23,592 nucleotides of DNA. It comes from an uncultured Clostridia bacterium. Lineage in GTDB: Bacteria; Bacillota; Clostridia; Oscillospirales; Ruminococcaceae. Both the position numbers and the translations under genes were made by a program. Where the stretch lies: assembly GCA_946613705.1 (NCBI GenBank), contig CAMOFU010000010.1:1-23592 (forward strand), read 5' to 3'. Shown here in pieces: positions 6,988-13,756 of this stretch. Each line of letters starts with the position of its first letter. Position 1 is the stretch's first letter. The notes beneath the pieces were generated by a model that was not told the DNA's origin, made no database searches, and worked only from the letters and a program-made list of their open reading frames with translations.

Positions 6988-7728
6988 ATGGACAGTGAAG
7001 CTTTTAAAGCCGCCTGCGATGCCGTCATCGGTAAGGAACGCAGGCGCAGCGGTATAGGCACTCTCGGTGAGAAAACATTGCACGCGGTGCTGAAGGATTA
7101 TTTTGAGCCGAACAAGGAAAACCAGGAGGTACGCATCGGCAGCTTTGTTGCCGATATCGTATCCGAAAGAGGCGTTACCGAGATACAGACAAGGCAGTTC
7201 AACAAGCTGCTCAAAAAGCTTGAATGCTTCCTTGATTATTGTAATGTTACCGTGGTTTATCCTATCCCGAGAGTGAAGTATCTGTCGTGGATAGATATGG
7301 ATACGGGCGAGGTCACCTCACGCAGAAGATCTCCGAAAAAAGGGAGCATCTACGATGCGGCAGCCGAGCTGTATAAGATCAAGTATACTCTCGATAATCC
7401 GAGGCTGGATATATGCCTGTGTATGCTTGAGATAGAAGAGACAAGGTATCTCAACGGCTGGTCGGCAGACGGCAAGAAGGGCTCAACGCGATGCGACCGA
7501 GTTCCGACTGCGCTTGTTGAGGAGATATATCTCCGCTGCCCCGCTGATTACGGTATCTTCGTCCCGCAGGAGCTGAATGATAAGGAGTTTACCTCGCGGG
7601 AGCTTGCCAAGGCTGCACATACGCGGCTCCGTCCTGCACAGACGATGCTCAATCTGCTTACCTATCTCGGCGTTGTTGAGAGGGTCGGCAAAAGATCAAA
7701 TCTGATCGTTTACCGAGTTAGAAACTGA
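6988..7728 (+). CDS. Uncharacterised protein with PD-(D/E)xK-like motif and C-terminal winged helix-like region
   Basis: I do not recognise a named family for this 246-aa protein. Residues 20-75 look like a restriction-endonuclease-like core: a helix with Glu28 (GTLGEKTLHAVL), a strand QEVRIGSFVADIV with Asp56, and GVTEIQTRQF with Glu65-Ile-Gln67. Gln in place of the usual Lys of D...ExK is known in BglII and I recall similar EIQ motifs in CoiA-like competence proteins. A conserved-looking middle section contains YPIPRVKYLSWIDMDTGEV and SPKKG. Residues about 188-246 (FTSRELAKAAHTRLRPAQTM...) resemble a winged helix, so DNA binding is plausible. TGAGG precedes the ATG by 7 bases. It lies 48 bp after scfB and 25 bp before the carboxypeptidase-like gene, with no visible promoter, so the three may be co-transcribed. 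Function is inferred only from motif shape. Confidence 0.8.
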   Translation: MDSEAFKAACDAVIGKERRRSGIGTLGEKTLHAVLKDYFEPNKENQEVRIGSFVADIVSERGVTEIQTRQFNKLLKKLECFLDYCNVTVVYPIPRVKYLSWIDMDTGEVTSRRRSPKKGSIYDAAAELYKIKYTLDNPRLDICLCMLEIEETRYLNGWSADGKKGSTRCDRVPTALVEEIYLRCPADYGIFVPQELNDKEFTSRELAKAAHTRLRPAQTMLNLLTYLGVVERVGKRSNLIVYRVRN

Positions 7729-7753
7729 AAGGTAATAAGGTATTAAACAGAAA

Positions 7754-9211
7754 ATGAGATTTGCAAAAAGGCTCTGCCTCCTGCTCACTGCTGTGGTCGC
7801 CTTTGTGACAGCACTGCCGCTGTCTGCACAGGCTGTGGTGTTCACGCCCACCAACGGCAAGGACGAGAATGAGGTACCCGTTCCGATATATTTTTATTCT
7901 CCGTCTATCTATATGATAGCGACCGACAGCGGTGAGCCGCTTGTTGATATCAACAGCGAGGAAAAGCTATGCCCTGGGTATCTTACCCAGCTGATGACCT
8001 GTGCTATCATACTTGATGAGTTCGACGGCAACGAAAAAAAGCTTAAAGAGACATATGTGTCTGCGGGCAATGATGCTTATGACGAGCTGTATGATACGGG
8101 TGCGCCCACCGCCGATATCCGTCCGAATGAGGTGGTCAGCTATTACGATCTGCTCGTGTCCATGATCTTGTGTTCCTCTTGTGAGGCGGCTAATATCACC
8201 TCGCTGAATATGGCAGAGTCGCTTTTTGACTTCACAGTGAAGATGAACGATAAGGCTAAGGAGCTCGGCATGGAGAATACTAATTTTTCAAGCTCGCACG
8301 GCTTCTTTGTTACGCAGAATTATTCGACTGCCAAGGATATGGCAAAGCTCTGCCGCTATATAGTCAACAAATACCCCATCTTCAAGAAGATAACAATTAT
8401 GGAAAACTATCAGCTTGAAGCTACCGATTTCCACTCCGAGGGTACGACGCTGTATAATGACAACTATCTTGTTACCTCGTATTCTCCGTATTACTATGCG
8501 AAGGCCGACGGCCTGAAAAGCTCGGTGCAGAGCGGCTCGGGGCGGTGTCTTGCTTCTCTTGCGAGCTATGACGGAAGCAGCTATATAATCGTCTCGCTCA
8601 ACGCACCGATGGATAAAACGCCCTCTGACATAAACAAGGGTGAGCAGAACCCCGATTCTATCTACGGAGCCGATTATGTCAGCTACAGTATGCTTGACCA
8701 TGCTGCGCTGTATAACTGGGCATTCACCTCGCTTTATCAGACGGACTTTATCAATCCCAACAGCGAGATAACCGATGTCAAGGTCGAGTTCGGAAACGAA
8801 GCAGATTATGTCAATCTGAAGCCTGCGGGCGGGTGCAGCCTGCTCTGGCCTGCCGATGTGCCTACCGATAAGGTGAAGCAGAATATAACAGTCATGCACA
8901 ATGTGGTCGCACCGATAGAGAAGGGCGATGCTCTCGGCAAGATGGAGCTTGAATATGAGGGCGAGGTGCTTGCGTCCATAGACCTGATCGCGACCTCGAC
9001 TGTAACACGGTCACAGTCTAAATCGACCGTCAAGATAGCAAGCTCGTTTTACCGCTCCTCCGAGTTCCGCTGGGCGTTGTTTATCATCATCATGATCTTT
9101 ACTGTTTACAGCGTGGGCTATTTCATCTATTTACAGCTCAAATATTTGAAGATCGATGACAACGGAAATGCAGATCCAAAAAATAAAAAGAAGAAGAAAA
9201 AGAAGCAGTGA
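7754..9211 (+). CDS. D-alanyl-D-alanine carboxypeptidase (peptidase S11) homologue, probably catalytically dead
   Basis: A 485-aa envelope protein with a signal peptide (about residues 1-27, ending LSAQA), an S11/DacA-like domain (about 45-290), a beta-rich C-terminal part (about 340-425), a membrane helix near 436-458 and a lysine-rich tail. The overall fold signature is clear: LVDINSEEKL, the helix ending LTQLMTCAIIL, KAKELGMENTNFSSSHGF and KADGLK. But the catalytic motifs are altered: SxxK is Y76-L-T-Q79, SxN is S141-S-C143 and KTG is K255-S-S257. With Ser and Lys both gone it should not cleave or bind peptidoglycan stem peptides covalently, so it is probably a pseudoenzyme with a scaffold or regulatory role. 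The reading frame is intact, arguing against simple decay. The ribosome binding site is weak (AAGG about 13 bases upstream). A convergent terminator follows. Confidence 0.88.
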   Translation: MRFAKRLCLLLTAVVAFVTALPLSAQAVVFTPTNGKDENEVPVPIYFYSPSIYMIATDSGEPLVDINSEEKLCPGYLTQLMTCAIILDEFDGNEKKLKETYVSAGNDAYDELYDTGAPTADIRPNEVVSYYDLLVSMILCSSCEAANITSLNMAESLFDFTVKMNDKAKELGMENTNFSSSHGFFVTQNYSTAKDMAKLCRYIVNKYPIFKKITIMENYQLEATDFHSEGTTLYNDNYLVTSYSPYYYAKADGLKSSVQSGSGRCLASLASYDGSSYIIVSLNAPMDKTPSDINKGEQNPDSIYGADYVSYSMLDHAALYNWAFTSLYQTDFINPNSEITDVKVEFGNEADYVNLKPAGGCSLLWPADVPTDKVKQNITVMHNVVAPIEKGDALGKMELEYEGEVLASIDLIATSTVTRSQSKSTVKIASSFYRSSEFRWALFIIIMIFTVYSVGYFIYLQLKYLKIDDNGNADPKNKKKKKKKQ

Positions 9212-9228
9212 CCTCTGCACAGACAGAT

Positions 9229-9270
9229 CAAGCGGCTGAACCGATCGTGGCTCAGCCGCTTGTTGTTCTC
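9229..9270 (+). terminator. Terminator between convergent genes
   Basis: CAAGCGGCTGA (9229-9239) pairs perfectly with TCAGCCGCTTG (9252-9262), 11 bp with a 12-nt loop, followed by TTGTTCTC. The T-tract is interrupted but the stem is strong. It lies between the carboxypeptidase-like gene and the convergent foldase gene (ending at 9302), whose own terminator may be this same stem. Confidence 0.7.
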
Positions 9271-9301
9271 AGTGCTTATTCTGCCGAAATGCCGCCTCGC
9301 A

Positions 9302-10600
9302 TCAGGTGATGCTGCCGGGTTTCAGCTTTTCCATATATTCGCTCTCTTTGAATTCTATCTCTTCGACCAGCTTGTTGAACATTTCGTTGATCGTGGGAGT
9401 ATCGTACTCAAGTATCATATCCTTGATCTTCTCGTCAACATAATCCATATCGACGGGCAGTCTCTTTATGATGAACCAGCCGTAATTCTCGTTCTCGACA
9501 AGATCGCTTATCTCGTTCTCCTTGAGCTCGAATGCTTTGGTCTTGAATTCCTCAACAAAGTTGGTATTCTTATTGATATAGTAGCCTTCGGGGTGTGTCT
9601 CCATTCCAGGATCCCAGCCGTACTCCTTGATGAGCTCGCTGAAATCATCGCCGTCCTTTGCTTTTTGCAGCACTTCCTCGGCGACCTTCTTGGATGCTTC
9701 CTTCACCTTCTCCTTTTCCTCGTCGGACAGAGCATTGTAAGCAGCCTGCTTTGCTGAAGACTTCTCTGCCAGCGACATATTCTCGTAAGAAGACTTTGTC
9801 TCCTCATCGGTGATCTCTGCCTGAGAATGGTAAGGTACCAGAATGTGGATGACCCTTGAATATTTATCGGTATCCTTGACGATCTTCCTGAAATCGTCCT
9901 CCTTTGTTGCATATTTGCCCTCATTCGTCAAAAGCTGCGACTCTACGAGAGAGTAAAGCTTGGCGATCTCGAGCATTCTGGTGTAAACGGCCTCGGTCAG
10001 ATAAGATTCTTTGAGCGCCTTAGCAAAGCCTTCTTCGCCGCCGTAATTCTCCTTCATCGAAGCCAGTTGGTCCTCTACTTCTTTCTTTGCTGCGTCGTCA
10101 AGAACGATATTGTTCTCCTTAGCAAGACGAACAGTGGTGTAATCGCGCTTTAACTGCATTATGATAGCATCCTTGAGGTTCTTGAAGGCTTCTTCGTCGG
10201 AAGCAACAGTCTCGGGTGTCATCATCATGTTGTTCATCAGATAGTAATAGTAATATCTGAACATATCGAATCCGATATCCTCGCCCTCAACGGTACACAT
10301 AACTATATCCTTGGTGTCGATCTTCTCGCCGTCGATAGTCAGTGACGGGTCAGGTATCTCAACTGCCTTGGAATCGGCTGCAGCGGAATCGCCTGCATCG
10401 GAGCCTGCGGCTGCATCGGAGCTGCCCTCGCCGTCAGCTGCGGCAGAGTCTCCGCTCTCGGCAGCATCTGTGCTTTCGCTGCTTTGGGAAACGGCTTCTG
10501 CATCAGTCTGCGAGGAACTGTCTGTATTTCCGCAGGATGCAAGCATAGATACAGAAAGCGTGAGAGCTGCTATTATCGCTGTAATTCTCTTTATCATCAT
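9302..10600 (-). CDS. Parvulin-type peptidyl-prolyl isomerase lipoprotein (PrsA/SurA-like foldase)
   Basis: A 432-aa lipoprotein. The signal peptide MMIKRITAIIAALTLSVSM ends in the lipobox LASC, with Cys23 as the lipidated residue. A low-complexity Ser/Ala/Asp/Glu linker (about 24-80, with GDSAAAD occurring twice) acts as a tether. A SurA-N-like helical region follows, then a PpiC domain from about 247 (YSRVIHILV) to about 382 (NYGWFIIKRL). The domain has an insertion of roughly 40 residues of charged helix between HILV and the helix before GDDFSELIKEYG. Such proteins help exported proteins fold outside the membrane. I start at the ATG at 10600 because GGAAAGGAAAT lies just upstream; the next codon is also ATG and either may be used. 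Upstream in-frame ATG at 10639 would add 13 residues before the signal peptide and is unlikely. A 19-bp palindrome lies over the likely promoter. Confidence 0.92.
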   Translation of the reverse strand: MMIKRITAIIAALTLSVSMLASCGNTDSSSQTDAEAVSQSSESTDAAESGDSAAADGEGSSDAAAGSDAGDSAAADSKAVEIPDPSLTIDGEKIDTKDIVMCTVEGEDIGFDMFRYYYYYLMNNMMMTPETVASDEEAFKNLKDAIIMQLKRDYTTVRLAKENNIVLDDAAKKEVEDQLASMKENYGGEEGFAKALKESYLTEAVYTRMLEIAKLYSLVESQLLTNEGKYATKEDDFRKIVKDTDKYSRVIHILVPYHSQAEITDEETKSSYENMSLAEKSSAKQAAYNALSDEEKEKVKEASKKVAEEVLQKAKDGDDFSELIKEYGWDPGMETHPEGYYINKNTNFVEEFKTKAFELKENEISDLVENENYGWFIIKRLPVDMDYVDEKIKDMILEYDTPTINEMFNKLVEEIEFKESEYMEKLKPGSIT

Positions 10601-10644
10601 TATTTCCTTTCCTGGAACTCTTTGTTCCACAGTATTCAAAGATT

Positions 10645-10666
10645 ATTATACACATATTATGTGTAT
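10645..10666 (-). promoter_or_regulatory. Likely -10 and 19-bp operator-like palindrome of the foldase gene
   Basis: On the minus strand TATAAT lies at 10645-10650. ATACACATA (10648-10656), a single T, and TATGTGTAT (10658-10666) form a perfect palindrome with 9-bp arms that overlaps this -10. No good -35 is found at 16-18 bp, unlike most promoters in this window, so the promoter may be controlled by a protein bound at the palindrome. The one-base centre makes an RNA hairpin unlikely. Confidence 0.45.
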
Positions 10667-10719
10667 GTTCTGTGATATTTTATATAACAATTTTGTGAAC
10701 AAATATTCATCATATTCGG

Positions 10720-10748
10720 TTGACAAATCTGCTGCTTTGGGGTATCAT
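10720..10748 (+). promoter_or_regulatory. Promoter of the glycerophosphodiesterase gene
   Basis: TTGACA (10720-10725), 17-bp spacer, TATCAT (10743-10748). The leader of about 75 nt can form a stem (GAGAGCC 10765-10771 with GGCTCTC 10791-10797, extended by GACAG/CTGT with a bulge) just before the ribosome binding site. Confidence 0.6.
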
Positions 10749-10830
10749 AGTATAAAGAATGACAGAGAGCCGACAGCCGATGCGCTATAAGGCTCTCGTC
10801 TGTGACCTATCTGTAAAGCTGGTGATCTGA

Positions 10831-11565
10831 TTGTATTTGGGAAAATATATTGCGCACAGAGGGCTTCACGGCGGCGGGGTGCCCGAGAATTCAATGACGG
10901 CTTATGCTCTTGCTATAGAGAGGGGAGTGCCGATCGAGCTTGACGTAAGACTGTCAAAGGATGGTCGGCTGATGGTGTTTCACGATAAGTCCATGAAGCG
11001 AATGTGCGGAGTTTCGGGCGATATCTATGACTATACCTATGAACAGCTGCAAGGCTTCCGCCTTGCGGGGACGAATGAACGTATCCCGCTGTTCACCGAG
11101 GTGCTTAAATTCGTGAACGGTCGGGTCCCGCTGCTTGTCGAGCTGAAACGCGGTTCGCCTGTCTGGACGCTCGAAAAACGCGCCTATCACGTTTTGAAGG
11201 ATTACAAGGGGCAATATGCGGTACAGAGCTTTGACCCGATCTCGATGATGTATTTCCGTATCCACGCGCCGCATATTTACCGAGGTATTCTTATTACCAA
11301 GGCTGATGAAGGCACCCTGTTCGAGCGTGCATCTTCCCGTCTCGGAGTGCAGCCGTTTATGTGGGAGCCGTTCTCAAAGCCGCACTTTGTTTCCTGTGAT
11401 ATCAGATGTCTCACGCCCAAGCGTCTTGCCAAGGTAAGGGAAATGGGAGCTGATCTGTTCATCTGGGTAGCCCGCACCGACGAGGAACGCCGCTATGCCG
11501 CCGAGTATGCCTGTTCGGTGATCGGTGAGTTTTTCCCCGAGGATTTTGATTTTAAAAATAAATAA
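10831..11565 (+). CDS. Glycerophosphodiester phosphodiesterase
   Basis: A 244-aa single-domain GDPD enzyme that hydrolyses glycerophosphodiesters to glycerol 3-phosphate and an alcohol. All catalytic and metal-ligand motifs are present: IAHRG (His9, Arg10), PEN (Glu19, Asn20), IELDV (Glu36, Asp38) and VFHD (His51), followed by VELKRG. No signal peptide or membrane helix is seen, so it is likely cytoplasmic. No ATG precedes the essential HRG motif; TTG at 10831 with GGTGA about 5 bases upstream is the best start, and TTG at 10837 is an alternative. The gene is monocistronic, between the divergent foldase gene and the convergent PHP gene, and shares a bidirectional terminator with the latter. 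Confidence 0.93.
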   Translation: MYLGKYIAHRGLHGGGVPENSMTAYALAIERGVPIELDVRLSKDGRLMVFHDKSMKRMCGVSGDIYDYTYEQLQGFRLAGTNERIPLFTEVLKFVNGRVPLLVELKRGSPVWTLEKRAYHVLKDYKGQYAVQSFDPISMMYFRIHAPHIYRGILITKADEGTLFERASSRLGVQPFMWEPFSKPHFVSCDIRCLTPKRLAKVREMGADLFIWVARTDEERRYAAEYACSVIGEFFPEDFDFKNK

Positions 11566-11567
11566 TA

Positions 11568-11605
11568 AACCGGCTGCCGACTTTCTTTCAAGTCGGCAGT
11601 CGGTT
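11568..11605. terminator. Bidirectional terminator
   Basis: AACCGGCTGCCGACTT (11568-11583) and AAGTCGGCAGTCGGTT (11590-11605) form a 16-bp stem with one G-U type mismatch and a 6-nt loop. The minus-strand side is followed by a T-rich run (TTTATTATTTATTTTT); the plus side has a weaker tail. It starts 2 bp after the GDPD stop and 3 bp past the PHP gene stop. Confidence 0.9.
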
Positions 11606-11608
11606 CTG

Positions 11609-12481
11609 TTATGCCTCGGTTTTCGGTCTGTGAGTCTTGCTCAGCTGAATGTTCTTGTTGATCAGCTTGAACAGCTTTTCGATGTTTTCCGCATCGGTGG
11701 TCTCTTTGCCGATGTAGGTAGCTACCTCGTTGTAGAGCCCGTGGAAATCAGAGCCGCCCGTACACAGCAGATCGTGCTCCTGCGCAAATTCACGCAGCGA
11801 CCTCTGCTGCTCCTTGCTCGCGGAATGGTGACAAACCTCAACACCGTCAAGCTTTCCTGCCTCTGTAAGCTCATGCAGCAGCTCGATATTGTTGAACATA
11901 TAAGGGTGCGCCATTACCGCTATCCCCTTAGATGAGTGTATCAGGTCAAGCACAAAATGCACATCGGGATATTCCCTCGTTACAAGGCATTCGCCGTCGG
12001 GGTACTTGAACAGTCTGTCGTTCACCTCTCCGTACAGCTCGGTCGCGTAGCCGTAATTGACAAGCGCCCGCATGATATGCTGCTTGTAAATGCTCTTTGA
12101 GCCCTTGGTGTACATTCTGACTGCGTCCTGAGGTATGGGATATCTTTCCATTACCTTTTTTATCATATCCTTTGCGCACTCTGTCCTGATCGAGCAGGAT
12201 TTAAGGCACAGTCCCTCCAGTCTGTCAGGCTTCTGCGGAGCGTAGCAGAGAATGTGTACCTTCATATTCCTCTGTTTATCCCATGCAGAAAGCTCGACCG
12301 CGGGGATTATTTTGATACCGTAGCGCTCGCCGAGTATCTGCGCTCTGCTTGATGACGAGAGAGTGTCATGATCTGTTATGGCGAGAACGTCAAGCTGCAT
12401 ACGCTTTGCCTGCGCGATGACCTCCTCTATTCCGAGAGAGCCGTCCGACAGTGTCGTATGACAGTGTAGGTCTCCTATCAT
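11609..12481 (-). CDS. PHP-domain metal-dependent phosphoesterase
   Basis: A 290-aa PHP protein with the usual metal-ligand motifs: DLHCHTTLSDGS (His6, His8, Asp13), ITDHDT (Asp37, His38), PAVELSAW (Glu near 63), VMAHPY and TGGSDFHG near the C-terminus. The stand-alone length and motif order match the YciV/TrpH-like group, which hydrolyse nucleotide 3',5'-bisphosphates or act on short RNA 5' ends; exact substrate not deducible. TAAGGAGG lies about 9 bases before the ATG. It has its own promoter (12543-12571) and the bidirectional terminator at 11568-11605. Confidence 0.92.
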   Translation of the reverse strand: MIGDLHCHTTLSDGSLGIEEVIAQAKRMQLDVLAITDHDTLSSSSRAQILGERYGIKIIPAVELSAWDKQRNMKVHILCYAPQKPDRLEGLCLKSCSIRTECAKDMIKKVMERYPIPQDAVRMYTKGSKSIYKQHIMRALVNYGYATELYGEVNDRLFKYPDGECLVTREYPDVHFVLDLIHSSKGIAVMAHPYMFNNIELLHELTEAGKLDGVEVCHHSASKEQQRSLREFAQEHDLLCTGGSDFHGLYNEVATYIGKETTDAENIEKLFKLINKNIQLSKTHRPKTEA

Positions 12482-12542
12482 TGCTTGCTGCCTCCTTAGA
12501 GTATATATCTTTTCTGTATATCACTGAATACACAGCATTAAT

Positions 12543-12571
12543 ATTATAGCATAATTTTTCCAATTAATCAA
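12543..12571 (-). promoter_or_regulatory. Promoter of the PHP gene
   Basis: Minus-strand TTGATT (12566-12571), 17-bp spacer, TATAAT (12543-12548) preceded by TGC. Leader about 55 nt. The remaining bases up to 12638 hold small inverted repeats (CTGTTTT 12582-12588 with AAAACAG 12593-12599, and TTTCGGCCGAAA 12607-12618) that may weakly terminate the upstream pseudouridine synthase gene, but neither has a good T-run. Confidence 0.7.
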
Positions 12572-12638
12572 GGCAGTTATGCTGTTTTCGACAAAACAGA
12601 CAAACCTTTCGGCCGAAAATTGTACACAATACCTATGT

Positions 12639-13598
12639 TTACTCGAAAAGTGACCTGAACCAAACATTACTTATCTCAAAGGTCCGCCCGTTGAGTGCGG
12701 TAAGGCAGCCCGCATCTGTCGTGAACCTGAAGGTCAGCTTATAGGCGCAGAGAGCCTGTGTCTTTATATTATATGTTCGGTTCACTCTGTTTATCCCGTA
12801 TTTACCGTCGCCGAGCAGCGGGTAGCCTATGTGCGCGAGATGCGCCCTTATCTGATGAGTCCTGCCCGTTATCAGATCGACCTCAAGCAGAGCAAGCTGC
12901 TTTTGTCTGTCCTCGGCTATTACACGGTAGGCGGTTATCATAGTCTTGCTGCCCTCTGTCGGACTGTCGAATACCTTTACGGTATTATCCGTGCTGTCTT
13001 TGATGTGGTATGCTTTCAGCGTTGCCTGCTTGACCTGCGGGATACCGACCGTGACACAGAGGTATTTCTTTTCAAGCTCCCTGTCCTTGACTTTCTGATT
13101 GAGGACTCTCAGGCTCTCGGCATTCTTGGCGCAGATCACTATGCCCGAGGTGTTGCGGTCTATCCTGTTGCACAGCGCGGGGACAAAGCTGTTTTCCTCA
13201 GCAGGGTCGTACTCTCCCTTATCGTACAGATAGTGCAGTATGCGCTTTATCAGCGTGTCCGCCGAGCCGCGGTCGTCCTCGTGTACGACAAGCCCGCTCT
13301 TCTTGTTCACGAGCAGTATGTTCTCGTCCTCGTAAACTGCATCTATCACAGCGGGTGCCGACATGAATCCCGTATCCTCGCCGCCGCTGCCGTCAAAGAA
13401 CTCATCGTTTATATACAGCTGCACCTTGTCGCCCTCCGTGAGCCGCGAGGATATCTCGCACCGTTTGCCGTTGAGCTTTATCCTTTTCAGCCTGATATAT
13501 TTATAGAGCAGATTCTTCGGCAGCTTCGGCACTGCCTTCGTGATAAATTTATCCATTCGCTGCCCTGCGTCGTTGATGTTTATTGTAAGCTCTTTCAT
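12639..13598 (-). CDS. RluA family pseudouridine synthase
   Basis: A 319-aa enzyme that isomerises uridine to pseudouridine in rRNA or tRNA. An S4-type RNA-binding region is at about 12-65 (RMDKFITKAVPKLPKNLLYKYIRLKRIKLNG), then the catalytic domain with VNKKSGLVVHED and the active-site motif NRIDRNTSG (Asp147). LITGRTHQIRAHLAHIGYPLLGDGKYG is the conserved RluA C-terminal motif. It is nearest in layout to RluC/RluD but I cannot assign the modified position. The ATG at 13598 has only a poor purine-rich ribosome binding site (AGAAAG further upstream). It has a promoter in the divergent region shared with uvrB. Confidence 0.94.
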   Translation of the reverse strand: MKELTININDAGQRMDKFITKAVPKLPKNLLYKYIRLKRIKLNGKRCEISSRLTEGDKVQLYINDEFFDGSGGEDTGFMSAPAVIDAVYEDENILLVNKKSGLVVHEDDRGSADTLIKRILHYLYDKGEYDPAEENSFVPALCNRIDRNTSGIVICAKNAESLRVLNQKVKDRELEKKYLCVTVGIPQVKQATLKAYHIKDSTDNTVKVFDSPTEGSKTMITAYRVIAEDRQKQLALLEVDLITGRTHQIRAHLAHIGYPLLGDGKYGINRVNRTYNIKTQALCAYKLTFRFTTDAGCLTALNGRTFEISNVWFRSLFE

Positions 13599-13637
13599 TT
13601 TCTTGTTCTGCTTTCTGTAAATTTGCCTGCCAAAAAT

Positions 13638-13666
13638 ATTTTACAATATTTCCAAATGTTTTTCAA
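13638..13666 (-). promoter_or_regulatory. Promoter of the RluA-family gene
   Basis: Minus-strand TTGAAA (13661-13666), 17-bp spacer, TAAAAT (13638-13643). It is back to back with the uvrB promoter, with about 20 bp between their -35 elements. Confidence 0.55.
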
Positions 13667-13685
13667 GTATATTTTGTAACAACAC

Positions 13686-13714
13686 TTTACATTTAAAATT
13701 ATTTGTAGTATAAT
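13686..13714 (+). promoter_or_regulatory. Promoter of uvrBA
   Basis: TTTACA (13686-13691), 17-bp spacer, TATAAT (13709-13714). Predicted start near 13721, immediately before a LexA-like box. Confidence 0.7.
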
Positions 13715-13724
13715 ATATAGGTAT

Positions 13725-13738
13725 CAAACTATTGTTCG
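13725..13738 (+). promoter_or_regulatory. Candidate LexA (SOS) box of uvrBA
   Basis: CAAACTATTGTTCG matches the Firmicute SOS core CGAAC-N4-GTTCG in 9 of 10 defined bases. It lies from about +5 to +18 relative to the predicted start, where bound LexA would block transcription. uvrB and uvrA are classic LexA targets, which strengthens the call. Confidence 0.6.
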
Positions 13739-13756
13739 TATTTTGTGAGGTCGATC

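Noticed and set aside
5911..7083. Minus-strand open frame of 390 codons
   Set aside because: It lies opposite scfB, whose radical SAM and SPASM motifs are unmistakable, and has no family motif of its own.
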